Part shown: positions 49,807 through 58,646 of the stretch, one piece after another
Position numbering within the stretch: the first letter of the stretch is position 1
Layout: each line of letters begins with the position of its first letter
Assembly (NCBI GenBank): GCA_021496505.1
Contig: CP053031.1
Location: forward strand, 2,782,001-2,846,000
Source of the DNA: Thermoleophilia bacterium SCSIO 60948
GTDB taxonomy: Bacteria > Actinomycetota > Thermoleophilia > Solirubrobacterales > 70-9
Reading direction: 5' to 3'
DNA: 64,000 nt
The notes under the pieces: generated by a model
Databases searched by the model: none
Told to the model about the DNA's origin: nothing
Seen by the model: the letters and a program-made list of their open reading frames with translations, nothing else
Program-made: the position numbers and the translations under genes

Positions 49807-49871
49807 GTCTGCGAGACCTATAGGAAGGAGCTTCCACGGGTTCACATCGTGACGCAGGCGCGGCCGCCGGG

Positions 49872-50354
49872 CTACATCTGCTTCGCGCCTTGCTTGATCG
49901 CCTCGCGGATCCGCGGATAGGTGCCGCAGCGGCAGATGTTGCGGATCTCGTCGACGTCGGCGTCCGTGATCGTCGTGCGGCCCTCCTTGCGGCGGATCTC
50001 GTTGACCTTCGAGACCGCCTGCATGATCTGGCCGGGCTGGCAGTAGCCGCACTGGACGACATCGAGGTCGAGCCAAGCGCGTTGCATCGGGTGGAGCTCC
50101 TTGCCGACCGTCTTCGGCAGCCCCTCGATCGTCGTGATCTCGTCCGAGCGCTTGATCTTCGAGACGGGGACGGAGCAAGGGTTGAACGCCTTGCCGTTGA
50201 TGTGGCAGGTGCAGGCCTTGCAGACGTTGATCCCGCAGCCGTACTTCGGGCCCCTGACCCCGAGCAGGTCGCGGATCACCCAGAGCAGCCGCACGTCGTC
50301 GTCGCAGCTGACGCTGACGCGCTTGCCGTTGAGCTTGAAGCTGTGTCGTGGCAT
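49872..50354 (-). CDS. (2Fe-2S)-binding small subunit of a molybdenum hydroxylase
   Basis: 160 residues with both clusters: plant-type ferredoxin cysteines C40, C45, C48 and C60 (YGCGINVCKACTC...NPC), then the helical domain with C102GYC105 and C141RC143. It passes electrons from the molybdenum centre to an acceptor, as in isoquinoline 1-oxidoreductase IorA or similar aldehyde dehydrogenases. Starts 22 bp after the large subunit's stop, on the same transcript. Confidence 0.92.
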   Translation of the reverse strand: MPRHSFKLNGKRVSVSCDDDVRLLWVIRDLLGVRGPKYGCGINVCKACTCHINGKAFNPCSVPVSKIKRSDEITTIEGLPKTVGKELHPMQRAWLDLDVVQCGYCQPGQIMQAVSKVNEIRRKEGRTTITDADVDEIRNICRCGTYPRIREAIKQGAKQM

Positions 50355-50375
50355 CGGTTCTCTCCTTGCTCTCGG

Positions 50376-52757
50376 CTACTTCGGTGCGTTTCGGTACTTG
50401 AGCCCGTTGCGCGGGGACTCCGGGATCGGCGGTTCGTAGGGGTAGGGGTCGAAGCTGAGCTCGGACTGGTTGACCGGGAACTCGCGCACCTTGCGCCCGG
50501 TCGCGCGCTGTAGCGCCGAGGCGGTCGCGGCCATCGACGCCGCGACCCCGAACTCGCCGGCGCCGCCCGGTTGATCGCCCGTCGGCGGCATCACGATGAC
50601 CTCGACCTTCGGCGGCGAGTTCCACTGCCGCGTGTAGAAGGCGTTGTCCCAGCTCGCCTCGAGGAAGTTGCCGTCCTTGAGGTGCAGGCCGTAGGTCAGG
50701 ACCTGGCCGATCCCGTCCATGATCCCGCCCATCATCTGCGCCTTCAGCCCGAGCGGGTTGATCGGCAACCCGACGTCGACCACGAACGTCGCCTTCGTGA
50801 CCCGCGGTCCCGTCACCGCGCCCTTGATCTTGCGGTTCACGGTCCCCGGCCGGGCGTCGATCTCGACGACGCAGGCGCAGAAGCCCTTGTACTCGCGGTG
50901 CAGGCCGACCCCCTGCGCGGTCCCGCGCGGCATCCGCTTGCCCCAGTTCGAAGCGCGCTTGAGCTTCTTCAGCACCGCGCTCATGCGCTCGTCGCGGACG
51001 AACTCCTGGCGGAAGTCGAACGGGTCCTTGCCCATCTTCTTCGCGACCTGGTCGGCGACGAGCTCGATCGACGTCCGCATCTCGGGGCTGTAGATGTTGC
51101 GGACGCTCGAGGTGTTGAAGGTGTTGTACTCGTAGATCTCGTTGAGCTCCTGCGTGACGACCCCGAAGTCGTAGGGGACGCTCGCGGTGAGCCGGAAGAC
51201 CGTCTGCGAGTACTGGAGGAAGTTCTGGCCGGGCGGCACCGCCCCCGTGGCGGTGAGCGCGTCGCCGAGACCCTGCGTGAAGTCGGTCGCGACGCTCGTG
51301 TGGCGCTGGTCGAGCGCGACGACGTTGTCGCCGTTGTGGACGGTGCGAACCCGTGTGATCGCCATCGGATGGCAGCGGCCCTGCCGCGGCCCGTCGGCGC
51401 GGTGCCACATCAGCTTCACCGGCTTGCCGAACTGGCGCGAGACCTCGGCCGCCTCGAATGCGGCGTCGCAGAACAGGTGGCGGCCGAACGACCCGCCGCC
51501 CTCGGTCACGTGGACGTCGACCGCCGTCGGCGAGAGTCCCAGGTTGACCGCGATCCGCTCCTTGGCCCAGATCGGCGACTTGAGCGCCGACCAGATCTCC
51601 GCGCGGTCCTCGCGGACGTCGGCGACGGCGCAGTTGGTCTCGAGCGGGTCGCCGGGGCGGAAGTGAAAGAGAAAGCGCTCCTCGGTCAGCTCGCCGGGCA
51701 GCGCCGGCGTCATCGGCAGCTCGGCGTCCTCGAGGTCGGACTCGATCGACTCGATGGTCTTGTCGGCGGCCGGACCGTCCTCCCAGGTCACCTTCATCGC
51801 ACCGATCGCGGCCATGCACTGCCCGAAGGTCCGCGCCCTGACCGCGACCCCGCCGGGCACGTTGCCGCCGATCTGAGCCGTGGTGTTGGGGATGATCTTG
51901 ACGTCGATGACACCCGGCATCGCCTTGATCCGCGCCTCGTTGTCGAGCGAGACGGCGTTGCCGTTGATCGTCGGCGGCCGGCAGAGCATCGTCGGAAGCG
52001 CGCCGGGGATCTCGAGGTCCATCGCGAAGACCTTGCGCCCGGTGACCGCGTCGCGGGCATCGATCCGGCGCTGGTCGCGGCCGATGTAGGTGCGCTCGGC
52101 GGCGGCGGCGAACTCGACCTCGGCATCGGAGACGCGCGACTCCGAGACCGCGGCGAGGCTCGTCAACTCGCCGTAGCCGGCGCTGCGGCCGTCCGGTGCG
52201 GTGATCGTGCCGTCGGAGATGACGAGCTGCGAGCGCTCGGCGCCGAGCTGCTCCGCGGCGGCCGAGGCGAGCTGCGCCTTCGCCAGCGCACAGGCGGTGC
52301 GCAGCGGCTCGTAGAGCTCGAAGATCGTGACGGAGCCACCGGTGAGCTGGTTGAAGTTGAGCTCGGGGCGGGCGTCGGCGAGCGTGACGTCGACCTTGCC
52401 GATGTTCACGTCGAGCTCGTCGGCGATGATCTGCGCGCACGCGGTGGTGATCCCCTGACCGTTCTCGGAGCGCGGGAGGTCGAAGACGATGCGACCGTTC
52501 GGGCGCACCTCGACCGCGATCAGATTGGCCGTCGGGCGGGTCGAATCGCGCAGCAGATCCGAGAGGTCGTAGTTGTCGACGGGCTGGACGGTGGGGATTG
52601 CCGCCTTCGCCGTCGATGGGCTGACCGACCGGGCGCCCGCGATCAGGAACGGGGCGGCGATGAGATAGCCGACGGCGCGTCGCCGCGTCATTCCCGCGCG
52701 GCCGTCGTCCTCCTCCGGACCGTCGAGATCGGTCGCGTCGTCGCGGACGTCAGTCAT
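50376..52757 (-). CDS. molybdopterin-binding large subunit of a xanthine dehydrogenase-family hydroxylase (IorB-like)
   Basis: 793 residues. The N-terminus bears a Tat signal (MTRRRAVGYLIAAPFLIAG), so the enzyme is exported with its cofactor. EGGGSFGRHLFCDAAFEAAE is the pterin-binding GGGFGR-type motif; NPLGLKAQMMGGIMDGIGQV and PTGDQPGGAGEFGVAASMAA contain the catalytic glutamate region. Two tandem MoCoBD domains as in isoquinoline 1-oxidoreductase beta. Together with the small subunit it oxidises an aldehyde or N-heterocycle in the envelope. No cytochrome c subunit is adjacent. Confidence 0.9.
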   Translation of the reverse strand: MTDVRDDATDLDGPEEDDGRAGMTRRRAVGYLIAAPFLIAGARSVSPSTAKAAIPTVQPVDNYDLSDLLRDSTRPTANLIAVEVRPNGRIVFDLPRSENGQGITTACAQIIADELDVNIGKVDVTLADARPELNFNQLTGGSVTIFELYEPLRTACALAKAQLASAAAEQLGAERSQLVISDGTITAPDGRSAGYGELTSLAAVSESRVSDAEVEFAAAAERTYIGRDQRRIDARDAVTGRKVFAMDLEIPGALPTMLCRPPTINGNAVSLDNEARIKAMPGVIDVKIIPNTTAQIGGNVPGGVAVRARTFGQCMAAIGAMKVTWEDGPAADKTIESIESDLEDAELPMTPALPGELTEERFLFHFRPGDPLETNCAVADVREDRAEIWSALKSPIWAKERIAVNLGLSPTAVDVHVTEGGGSFGRHLFCDAAFEAAEVSRQFGKPVKLMWHRADGPRQGRCHPMAITRVRTVHNGDNVVALDQRHTSVATDFTQGLGDALTATGAVPPGQNFLQYSQTVFRLTASVPYDFGVVTQELNEIYEYNTFNTSSVRNIYSPEMRTSIELVADQVAKKMGKDPFDFRQEFVRDERMSAVLKKLKRASNWGKRMPRGTAQGVGLHREYKGFCACVVEIDARPGTVNRKIKGAVTGPRVTKATFVVDVGLPINPLGLKAQMMGGIMDGIGQVLTYGLHLKDGNFLEASWDNAFYTRQWNSPPKVEVIVMPPTGDQPGGAGEFGVAASMAATASALQRATGRKVREFPVNQSELSFDPYPYEPPIPESPRNGLKYRNAPK

Positions 52758-52833
52758 CTTCAGCCTCCACCGTCGGTCTTTCCCCCGAAGCGGCCTTGGC
52801 GACGAGCCTCACGCCTCCCCGCGCGACACTGCC

Positions 52834-52848
52834 CAGACACACTGTCTG
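52834..52848. promoter_or_regulatory. 15-bp inverted repeat upstream of the molybdenum hydroxylase
   Basis: CAGACA and TGTCTG flank CAC. It lies 77 bp before the start of the large subunit and 75 bp past the end of the acyltransferase gene. It shares AGACA...TGTCT at the same spacing with the palindrome at 14611-14625, so both may be bound by one regulator. Confidence 0.4.
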
Positions 52849-52922
52849 CGCGGCAGCCTACCCTCGGCGGCGCGCAACCGAGCCGCTTAGGTGCCGCCTA
52901 GGCAGGCCGAAGCGCGCGGGAA

Positions 52923-54167
52923 TCAGGCCGAGAGCAGCGCGTCGACCTCGAGCGTGACCCCGTCGGCGAGGGCGTCGAGGTCGGCGACGATCGCCGGATC
53001 GGCGCAGAAGCCGAAGAAGAGCTCGTTGGCGCACGAGATGACCGAGACGCGGAGCGCGTGATGCTCCCCGATCTCCGCGATCGAGTGCAGCGCCCGGACG
53101 GGCGCCCCGTCGAGCGCGACCGGCCGCTTGGGCCCCGGGACGTTCGACACGTTGAGCGCGAAGCGGCGCGGGCTCTCCTCGACGCGCGAGCAGAAGTCGG
53201 CGAGGTGAGGCGAGATCCGCGCCAGGCCGCGCGTCAGCTCGTCGAGCTCCTCGGCGTCGTGGTCGTGCTTTCGCTCCGAGGTCGCCATGTGGACGTCCCA
53301 CAACCGGGTGACCGGGTCGGGCTCGTTGAGCGGCAGCGGTACGGAGAAGAACGAGTCGCGGTTGGCGACCTGGTCGCCCTCGTGGTGAAGGCTGACCGGG
53401 ACCTTGACCCGAATCTGTCCGAGGTCGCCGTGATGGGCGCGCATCCAGCGGCCGAGAGCGCCGGCGAGGACCGACAGCACGGCGTCGTTCAGCGTCGCGT
53501 CGGCTCGCGCGCGGGCGACGTCGTGGAGCTGTTGCAGCGGCGCGACGGCGAAAGCGATCCGGCGCTGGCGACCGACCTCGCCGTCGAACGGCGACCCATC
53601 GCGCGAGCGCGCGAACTCGCGTCGCAGGACGCCGAGCAGATGGCGCCGGCGGCGCTCGTCGTCGAGCGCGGCCCGGGCACGGGCGTGCTCGACGGGACCG
53701 AGTGGGCCGACGGGGTCCCAGAGCAGCTCGCGGGCGAAGCGCGTCGATGCGGTGCCGTCGGCGAGCGCGTGATGGATCCGCCAGACGAGGACGCGGCCTC
53801 CGTCGTCGAGCTCGACGACGTCCATCCGCCACAGCGGCCGGTCGCGCGGGAGACGTTCGGCGAACAGTCCGGCGACGATCGCGGGCAGGTCGCGACGGGC
53901 GACCGGCCCGCCGACATCGGCGGGGCCGAGGTGGTCGGAGAGCTCGAACGAAGTCGCGTCCACCCAGCGTGGCTCGGCCGTCGAATCGTCGAGGACGCGG
54001 GTCAGCTCGGGCACGCGGTCGATCCGTCCGGCGATCAGCTCGCCGAGCCGCTCGAGGTCCGGCGCTCCCGGACCGACCCCGATGATCTTCGCCGTGTGAC
54101 CCGCGATCGTCTCGGACTCGAGGGTCAGGATCGCTCGGTCCTCGCGGCTCAATGGCGTCGGTTGCAC
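52923..54167 (-). CDS. wax ester synthase/diacylglycerol acyltransferase (WS/DGAT)
   Basis: 414 residues. The catalytic HHxxxDG motif is HHALADG at 132-138 within WRIHHALADG; LSVLAGALGRWMRAH and KVPVSLH, then NVSNVPGPKRPVALDG near residue 345 are the other family blocks. It makes wax esters or triacylglycerols from acyl-CoA at the membrane surface as storage lipid. GTG 54167 begins VQPTPLSREDRAIL; a GATGAT hexamer (complement of 54174-54179) is 6 nt upstream. Confidence 0.9.
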   Translation of the reverse strand: MQPTPLSREDRAILTLESETIAGHTAKIIGVGPGAPDLERLGELIAGRIDRVPELTRVLDDSTAEPRWVDATSFELSDHLGPADVGGPVARRDLPAIVAGLFAERLPRDRPLWRMDVVELDDGGRVLVWRIHHALADGTASTRFARELLWDPVGPLGPVEHARARAALDDERRRRHLLGVLRREFARSRDGSPFDGEVGRQRRIAFAVAPLQQLHDVARARADATLNDAVLSVLAGALGRWMRAHHGDLGQIRVKVPVSLHHEGDQVANRDSFFSVPLPLNEPDPVTRLWDVHMATSERKHDHDAEELDELTRGLARISPHLADFCSRVEESPRRFALNVSNVPGPKRPVALDGAPVRALHSIAEIGEHHALRVSVISCANELFFGFCADPAIVADLDALADGVTLEVDALLSA

Positions 54168-54240
54168 CCACCGATCATCCCGGTCGAGGGCGGGAAATGA
54201 AAGCTCGAGTCCGCCGCGCCGCTGCGTAGCGTGAGCTCCG

Positions 54241-55533
54241 ATGTCCGCGCGGACCGCAACCGAACAGCTCGCCGCGAAGCGCAGCTCCGCCGCCGGCGTC
54301 CTCGACCTGGTCGAGCCGGGGGCCGACCTGATCGTCGGCCTCGCCAACGGCGAGCCGAAGACGGTCCTCGACGAGCTCGAGGCGGTGGAGCTGGCCGACG
54401 TTCGCGCCCACCGGATGGTTCCGCTGCGCGACCGCCCCTACATCCGCGGCGAGCGACCGGGGATGCGACACGTCTCGTGGTTCCTGTCGGCGATCGACAA
54501 GCCGGCCTTCCACGAGGCGCGCTGCGACCTGGTCCCGAACAACTTCTCGGAGGTGCCGGCGCTGATGGCGGCGGCGACGAAGCGCTCGCTCGTCCTCGTC
54601 TCGGTCTCGCCGCCCGACGCGCACGGCTTCTTCTCGCTCGGAACCCACGCCGAATACGCGGCATCGATGATCGGGGAGGTCCCGTTCTTCGTCGAGGCGA
54701 ACGCGCGGATGCCGCGCACCAACGGCGAGAACCAGATCCACGTGAGCCAGGTCTCGGGCTGGTGCGAGGCCGACTATCCGCTGATCGAGGTCCCGCCTCG
54801 CGAGTCGACGGAGATCGACCGGCGGATCGCCGCGCTCATCGCAGAGCGGATCCCGAACGGCGCGACCCTGCAGGCGGGGATCGGCTCGGTCCCGAACGCG
54901 GTCCTCGACCTGCTCGGCGATCATCGTGACCTCGGGATCCACACCGAGCTGTTCTCGGATGGCTTCGTCGACCTGATCGAGTCAGGCGCGGTGAACGGCA
55001 ACCGCAAGGCGACCCACCGCCACAAGGCGATCACGACGAGCGTCCTGGGCACGAAGCGCCTGCACGACTTCGCCGCCGACAACGCAGGCCTCGAGCTGTG
55101 GCCGGTCGACTACACCAACGACCCCCGCAACATCGGCCGCGAGCCGCTGATGAACACGATCAACGCGACGCTCGAGGTCGACTTCCTGGGTCAGTGCGCC
55201 TCGGAGTCGATCGGCTCGGACTACTGGTCATCGACCGGCGGCCAGGCCGACTACGTCCGCGGCTCGCTGTTCTCCGAGAACGGGCAGTCGTTCATCGTCT
55301 GCCACTCGACGCCGCACGACGAGTCTTGCTCGCGGATCGTGCCTCAGCTCCACCCCGGAGCCGCCGTCACGTCCTACAAGAACATCGTCGACAAGGTCGT
55401 GACCGAGCACGGCGTCGCCGAGCTGCGCGGGCAGTCGATCGGCGAGCGAACGCGGCGGCTGATCGCGATCGCGCACCCGAAGTTCCGCGACGAGCTGACG
55501 CGTTCAGCGCGCGAGATCGGCTACCTCGAGTGA
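54241..55533 (+). CDS. acetyl-CoA hydrolase/CoA-transferase family protein
   Basis: 430 residues of the 4-hydroxybutyrate/acetate CoA-transferase family: LIVGLANGEPKTVLDEL at the N-terminus, SPPDAHGFFSLGTHAEY, the CoA-loop GIGSVPNAVLDLLGDHRDLG, the catalytic-glutamate region GIHTELFSDGFVDL, and GQCASESIGSDYWSSTGGQA with FVRGS-type sequence. It moves CoA between carboxylates (acetate, butyrate and so on). The next gene begins inside its stop codon. Confidence 0.9.
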   Translation: MSARTATEQLAAKRSSAAGVLDLVEPGADLIVGLANGEPKTVLDELEAVELADVRAHRMVPLRDRPYIRGERPGMRHVSWFLSAIDKPAFHEARCDLVPNNFSEVPALMAAATKRSLVLVSVSPPDAHGFFSLGTHAEYAASMIGEVPFFVEANARMPRTNGENQIHVSQVSGWCEADYPLIEVPPRESTEIDRRIAALIAERIPNGATLQAGIGSVPNAVLDLLGDHRDLGIHTELFSDGFVDLIESGAVNGNRKATHRHKAITTSVLGTKRLHDFAADNAGLELWPVDYTNDPRNIGREPLMNTINATLEVDFLGQCASESIGSDYWSSTGGQADYVRGSLFSENGQSFIVCHSTPHDESCSRIVPQLHPGAAVTSYKNIVDKVVTEHGVAELRGQSIGERTRRLIAIAHPKFRDELTRSAREIGYLE

Positions 55534-56024
55534 GGCTCGCCAGGCGCCGCGTGGTCCGTCGTGCCCCGACCCCGCGGCAGCGGCCGCGGCGACGTCCGTC
55601 CTACTTCGTCTACGAGGGGTTCGATCTCGGCGCCGAGTTGCGTCGACTCTGCAGACTCGAGGCCTTCGGCGGCCCGGCCGGCTCGCTGGCCACAGACCCG
55701 CCCGAGCTGACGGTCAGACGCGCGTCGAAGCGACCACGCAACCGGATGGGATTCGCGGTCCTCGACCAGCGGCGGATCTCGGTGACCGCCTTCCCCGGCG
55801 TACGCCGCGGTGACCTCGCCGAGACGCTCCTCCACGAACTCGTCCACATCCACGTGGGCGCGGCGCCGGGCAGCCGCCGCTTCCACGGTCGCGAGTTCAA
55901 GGACACGCTCGAGAGGGCGATGCGTGAGGCCTACGACCTGGCGCCCGTGCGGCCCCGCCACTCGATGCACGGCGTCTATGCCGATGCGATCGAGCGGCGG
56001 TGGGCCGCGGCGGAGGCCGCCTAG
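55530..56024 (+). CDS. SprT-like/DUF45-type zinc metalloprotease domain protein
   Basis: 164 residues. The metal motif is LLHELVHIHVG (HExxH), followed by a third-ligand region HGREFKDTLERAM. FVYEGFDLGAELRRLCRLEA and RISVTAFPGVRRGDLAETLL precede it. SprT-like domains cleave DNA-protein crosslinks in eukaryotes; bacterial ones are uncharacterised. GTG 55530 overlaps the CoA-transferase stop codon. Confidence 0.75.
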   Translation: MRLARRRVVRRAPTPRQRPRRRPSYFVYEGFDLGAELRRLCRLEAFGGPAGSLATDPPELTVRRASKRPRNRMGFAVLDQRRISVTAFPGVRRGDLAETLLHELVHIHVGAAPGSRRFHGREFKDTLERAMREAYDLAPVRPRHSMHGVYADAIERRWAAAEAA

Positions 56025-56052
56025 CGGTCGCGCGCTCGGCGAGTCGAGCGTC

Positions 56053-56520
56053 CTAGCGGTCGTAGGTCCCGATCAGCCTGGCCTGTTCGATCACGTGGTC
56101 CTCGATCGCCTCGAGGAGCGCGCGGCGGTCGAGCCCCGGCTCGAGATTGAGATCCTCGTCGAGCGCGTAGACCCAGAAGTAGTAGTGGTGGGGTCCGTGA
56201 CCGGGAGGCGGCGCCGGGCCCATGTAGGCCTGCTCGCCCATCGTGTGGACACCGAGCTTCGGCGGGTCCTCACCCTCGCCGAGCGACGTCGTGTCGCCGG
56301 AGATGCCGTAGCCGACCCAGTGGGTGAAGCCGTCGACGAGCGGCGCGTCGGGGTCGTGGCAGACGATCGCGAACGACTTCGTGCCATCGGGCACGCCCGA
56401 CCACGAGATCGGCGGCGATACGTCCTCGCCCTCGGTCGTGTGCTTGTCGGGGATCCGCTTGTGGCCGTCGAAGGCTTCCGACGACACCTTGAGGTCCTGG
56501 ACGTTCAGCTCTTGGGGCAT
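56053..56520 (-). CDS. YbhB/YbcL Raf kinase inhibitor-like (PEBP) protein
   Basis: 155 residues of the PEBP fold: FDGHKRIPDKHTTEGEDVSP, PISWSGVPDGTKSFAIVCHD with PDAP at the ligand site, FTHWVGYGISGDTT and GPAPPPGHGPHHYYFWVYAL. Bacterial members bind small anionic ligands; role unclear. It begins with a 78-bp leader downstream of the divergent SDR gene's end and has its own start at ATG 56520. Confidence 0.92.
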   Translation of the reverse strand: MPQELNVQDLKVSSEAFDGHKRIPDKHTTEGEDVSPPISWSGVPDGTKSFAIVCHDPDAPLVDGFTHWVGYGISGDTTSLGEGEDPPKLGVHTMGEQAYMGPAPPPGHGPHHYYFWVYALDEDLNLEPGLDRRALLEAIEDHVIEQARLIGTYDR

Positions 56521-56598
56521 CTGTCCTCGCTTTCCAGCTTCGCTTCCGCCCTCGGACCTACCCGCGAAGCGCCGCGCCCAACGTCGTCGCGGCCGTGA

Positions 56599-57378
56599 CT
56601 AGCGCGCGGTCCAGCCGAGATCCATCGTCACCGGTACGCCGGTGAACGCGCCGCCGTTCGGACCGGCGAGGAACGAGACGGTCGCGGCGACCTCGCTCGG
56701 TTCGATCAGCCGCTTGACGGCGTGCGGAGCGAGGATCACGTCCTCGAGCGCTTCGTCCTCGCCCACCCCGTGCGCCTCGGCCTGCGCGGGGATCTGCGCC
56801 TCGACGAGCGGGGTGCGGACGAAGCCCGGGCAGACCGCCGTCGCGCAGATCCCGTCGTCGGCGCCCTCGAGCGCGAGCGTCTTCACGAGACCGAGCACGC
56901 CGTGCTTCGCGGAGACGTAGCCGGCCTTGAACGGCGAAGCGGCGAGCGCGTGCGCCGAGGCGATCGCGATGAAGCGCGGGTCGCGCGCCGAGCGCAGGTC
57001 CGGCCAGGCGTAGCGGGCGAGCAGGAACGGGCTCGTCAGCAGGATCGAGATCAGCGCGTCCCAGCGCTCCTCGGGGAATTCCTCGACCTTGGCGACGTGC
57101 TGGAAGCCGGCTCCCGCGACGACGACGTCGACCGAGCCGAATCGCTCGCGGGCGGCCTCGACCGCCTCGCGGTTTCCCTCGCGGCTCGTGAGGTCGGCCT
57201 CGAACGGCTCGCCCGGTCCCTCGGGATCGGGCTCGAGGTCGACGGCGAGGACGCCGAGTCCGTCCGCCTCGAGCCGTTCGGCGATCGCGCGTCCGATCCC
57301 GCTGCCGGCTCCGGTGACGATCGCATTGCGCCGACGCCCGGTCTCGTTCTCACCCTCCACGGACGATTGTCTACCCAC
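56599..57378 (-). CDS. SDR-family oxidoreductase, 3-hydroxybutyrate dehydrogenase-like
   Basis: 259 residues. NAD motif TGAGSGIGRAIAERL, VVVAGAG, catalytic serine in IAIASAHALAASPFKAGYVS, YVSAKHGVLGLVKTLALEGA with YxxxK, and TAVCPGFVRTPLVEAQIPAQ, a block typical of D-3-hydroxybutyrate dehydrogenases. It interconverts 3-hydroxybutyrate and acetoacetate, fitting the nearby CoA-transferase and storage-lipid genes. GTG 57378 leads into a short polar N-terminus; a GTG closer to the Rossmann motif cannot be excluded. Confidence 0.87.
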   Translation of the reverse strand: MGRQSSVEGENETGRRRNAIVTGAGSGIGRAIAERLEADGLGVLAVDLEPDPEGPGEPFEADLTSREGNREAVEAARERFGSVDVVVAGAGFQHVAKVEEFPEERWDALISILLTSPFLLARYAWPDLRSARDPRFIAIASAHALAASPFKAGYVSAKHGVLGLVKTLALEGADDGICATAVCPGFVRTPLVEAQIPAQAEAHGVGEDEALEDVILAPHAVKRLIEPSEVAATVSFLAGPNGGAFTGVPVTMDLGWTAR

Positions 57379-57407
57379 GACGTCTGGACACTCACCGCGA
57401 TCGTGTA

Positions 57408-57421
57408 TTAGGGTGCCCTAA
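57408..57421. promoter_or_regulatory. TTAGGG-TG-CCCTAA inverted repeat
   Basis: Six-base arms around a 2-bp centre, between the divergent SDR (start 57378) and rpsD (start 57502) genes. TTAGG...CCTAA half-sites occur in iron-regulator (DtxR/IdeR) boxes, but this is five bases shorter than the 19-bp consensus, so the regulator is left open. Confidence 0.4.
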
Positions 57422-57501
57422 CCAAAGCCGACCGCGAAGCTAGGAGATCGTTCTATCCTCGCCGCGCCGCATGAGAGCGAACCAGGAGCAACGCAGCATC
57501 G

Positions 57502-58122
57502 ATGGGTAGGTACACCGGTCCGAAGGAGAAGCTCTCGCGCCGCGAGGGCGTGCAGCTCGGCCTCAAGGGCGAGCGACTGCTGAACGGCAAGTCGGCGATG
57601 GAGCGCCGCCCTTACCCGCCCGGCGAACACGGGCGGGGCCGCAGGCGCGATTCCGAGTACTCGTTGCGGCTACGCGCGAAGCAGCGGGCGAAGCGCATGT
57701 ACGGCCTGCGCGAGCGTCAGTTCTCGACCCTGTTCGACCGCGCCAACCGCGAGTCCGGACAGGCCGGCGAGAACCTGCTCCGCCGCCTCGAGCTGCGGCT
57801 CGACAACGTCGTCTTCCGGCTCGGGCTCGCCAACACCCGGGCCCAGGCGCGCCAGTTCGTCGTCCATCGCCACGTCCTCGTCAACGGCGCGCGCGTGGAT
57901 CGGCCCTCCTACGCGCTCTCCGCCGGCGACGTCGTCCAGATCAAGCCCGGCGCGAAGGTCGAGGGCTCGGCGCGCGCCGCGACCGAGCTCGCCGGTGCGA
58001 CCCCGGCGTGGCTGCTCGCCGACCCCGAGCGACTCAGCGGATCGGTGGTCCGCGAACCCGCCCGCGAGGACTTCTCCGAGCCGATCGACGACCGGCTGAT
58101 CGTCGAGCACTACAGCCGCTGA
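57502..58122 (+). CDS. rpsD: 30S ribosomal protein S4
   Basis: 206 residues. MGRYTGPKEKLSRREGVQLG, ERRPYPPGEHGRGRRRDSEY, then the S4 RNA-binding domain RRLELRLDNVVFRLGLANTR with ARQFVVHRHVLVNGARVDRP. It is a primary 16S-binding protein that nucleates 30S assembly. The N-terminal zinc cysteines of the other S4 type are absent, so it is the zinc-independent form. It lies outside the usual S13-S11-rpoA cluster, next to a MarR gene. Confidence 0.95.
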   Translation: MGRYTGPKEKLSRREGVQLGLKGERLLNGKSAMERRPYPPGEHGRGRRRDSEYSLRLRAKQRAKRMYGLRERQFSTLFDRANRESGQAGENLLRRLELRLDNVVFRLGLANTRAQARQFVVHRHVLVNGARVDRPSYALSAGDVVQIKPGAKVEGSARAATELAGATPAWLLADPERLSGSVVREPAREDFSEPIDDRLIVEHYSR

Positions 58123-58155
58123 GACCGCCCGGATGACCCGAAGGAGGACAGAGCG

Positions 58156-58646
58156 ATGAGCGTCACGAGCCCCGGTCGGTTCGGCGGCGCGGGGCGGCCG
58201 GTCGCCGGCGGCGAGCCGCTCGGCGTTCTGGTGGCCCGGGTGGCCAAGGCCGCCGACCGTGCCTTCGACGAGGAGCTCGACGGCGTCGGGGGAAGCCTCT
58301 CGGCCTGGCGCGTGGTCGAGGCGCTGAAGCTCCATCGGCCGCGCACCCAGCGCGAGCTCGCCCGCCAGCTCGGGATCGAGGGCCCGACGCTGACCCACCA
58401 CCTCACGGGTCTCGAGGCCCGCGGGCTGGTGAGCCGCAGCCGCGAGCCGGACATCGGCGCGTCGTCCGCGTCGAGCTGACGCCGGAGGGCGAGGCGGCGT
58501 ATGAACGGATGCGGATCGCGGCGTCGGGCTTCGACGCTCGGCTCTGCGATGGCCTCGACGACGGCGAGAGCGAGCTGCTCCGGGCGGCGCTGGCTCGGCT
58601 CGAGCGCAACGCGCGCGGCGAGGCGGCGAGCTCGGCTACTGCCTGA
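58156..58646 (+). pseudogene. MarR-family regulator broken by a one-base frameshift
   Basis: The first 100 codons encode a winged helix: VARVAKAADRAFDEELDGVG, LHRPRTQRELARQLGIEGPT, LTHHLTGLEARGLVSRSREP. Then at about 58458 the frame goes to a stop at 58479, but a shift of one base (as if a base were lost in GACATCGG) gives RRVVRVELTPEGEAAYERMR, the wing and C-terminal helices, up to a stop at 58646. Either a recent loss of function or a sequence error. GGAGGACAG precedes ATG 58156. Confidence 0.75.

Noticed and set aside
49558-52440. A 960-codon minus-strand open frame through the molybdenum hydroxylase genes
   Set aside because: Out of frame with both subunits, whose motifs are intact; only its last 83 codons (vapB) are a real gene.
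53130-53160. GGGACGTTCG in the acyltransferase as another copy of the palindromic repeat
   Set aside because: It encodes the conserved NVSNVPG segment of WS/DGAT proteins and has no partner arm at the expected distance.
57408-57421. Naming the TTAGGG/CCCTAA repeat an IdeR iron box
   Set aside because: It is too short and lacks the central part of the 19-bp consensus, and neither neighbour is an iron gene.
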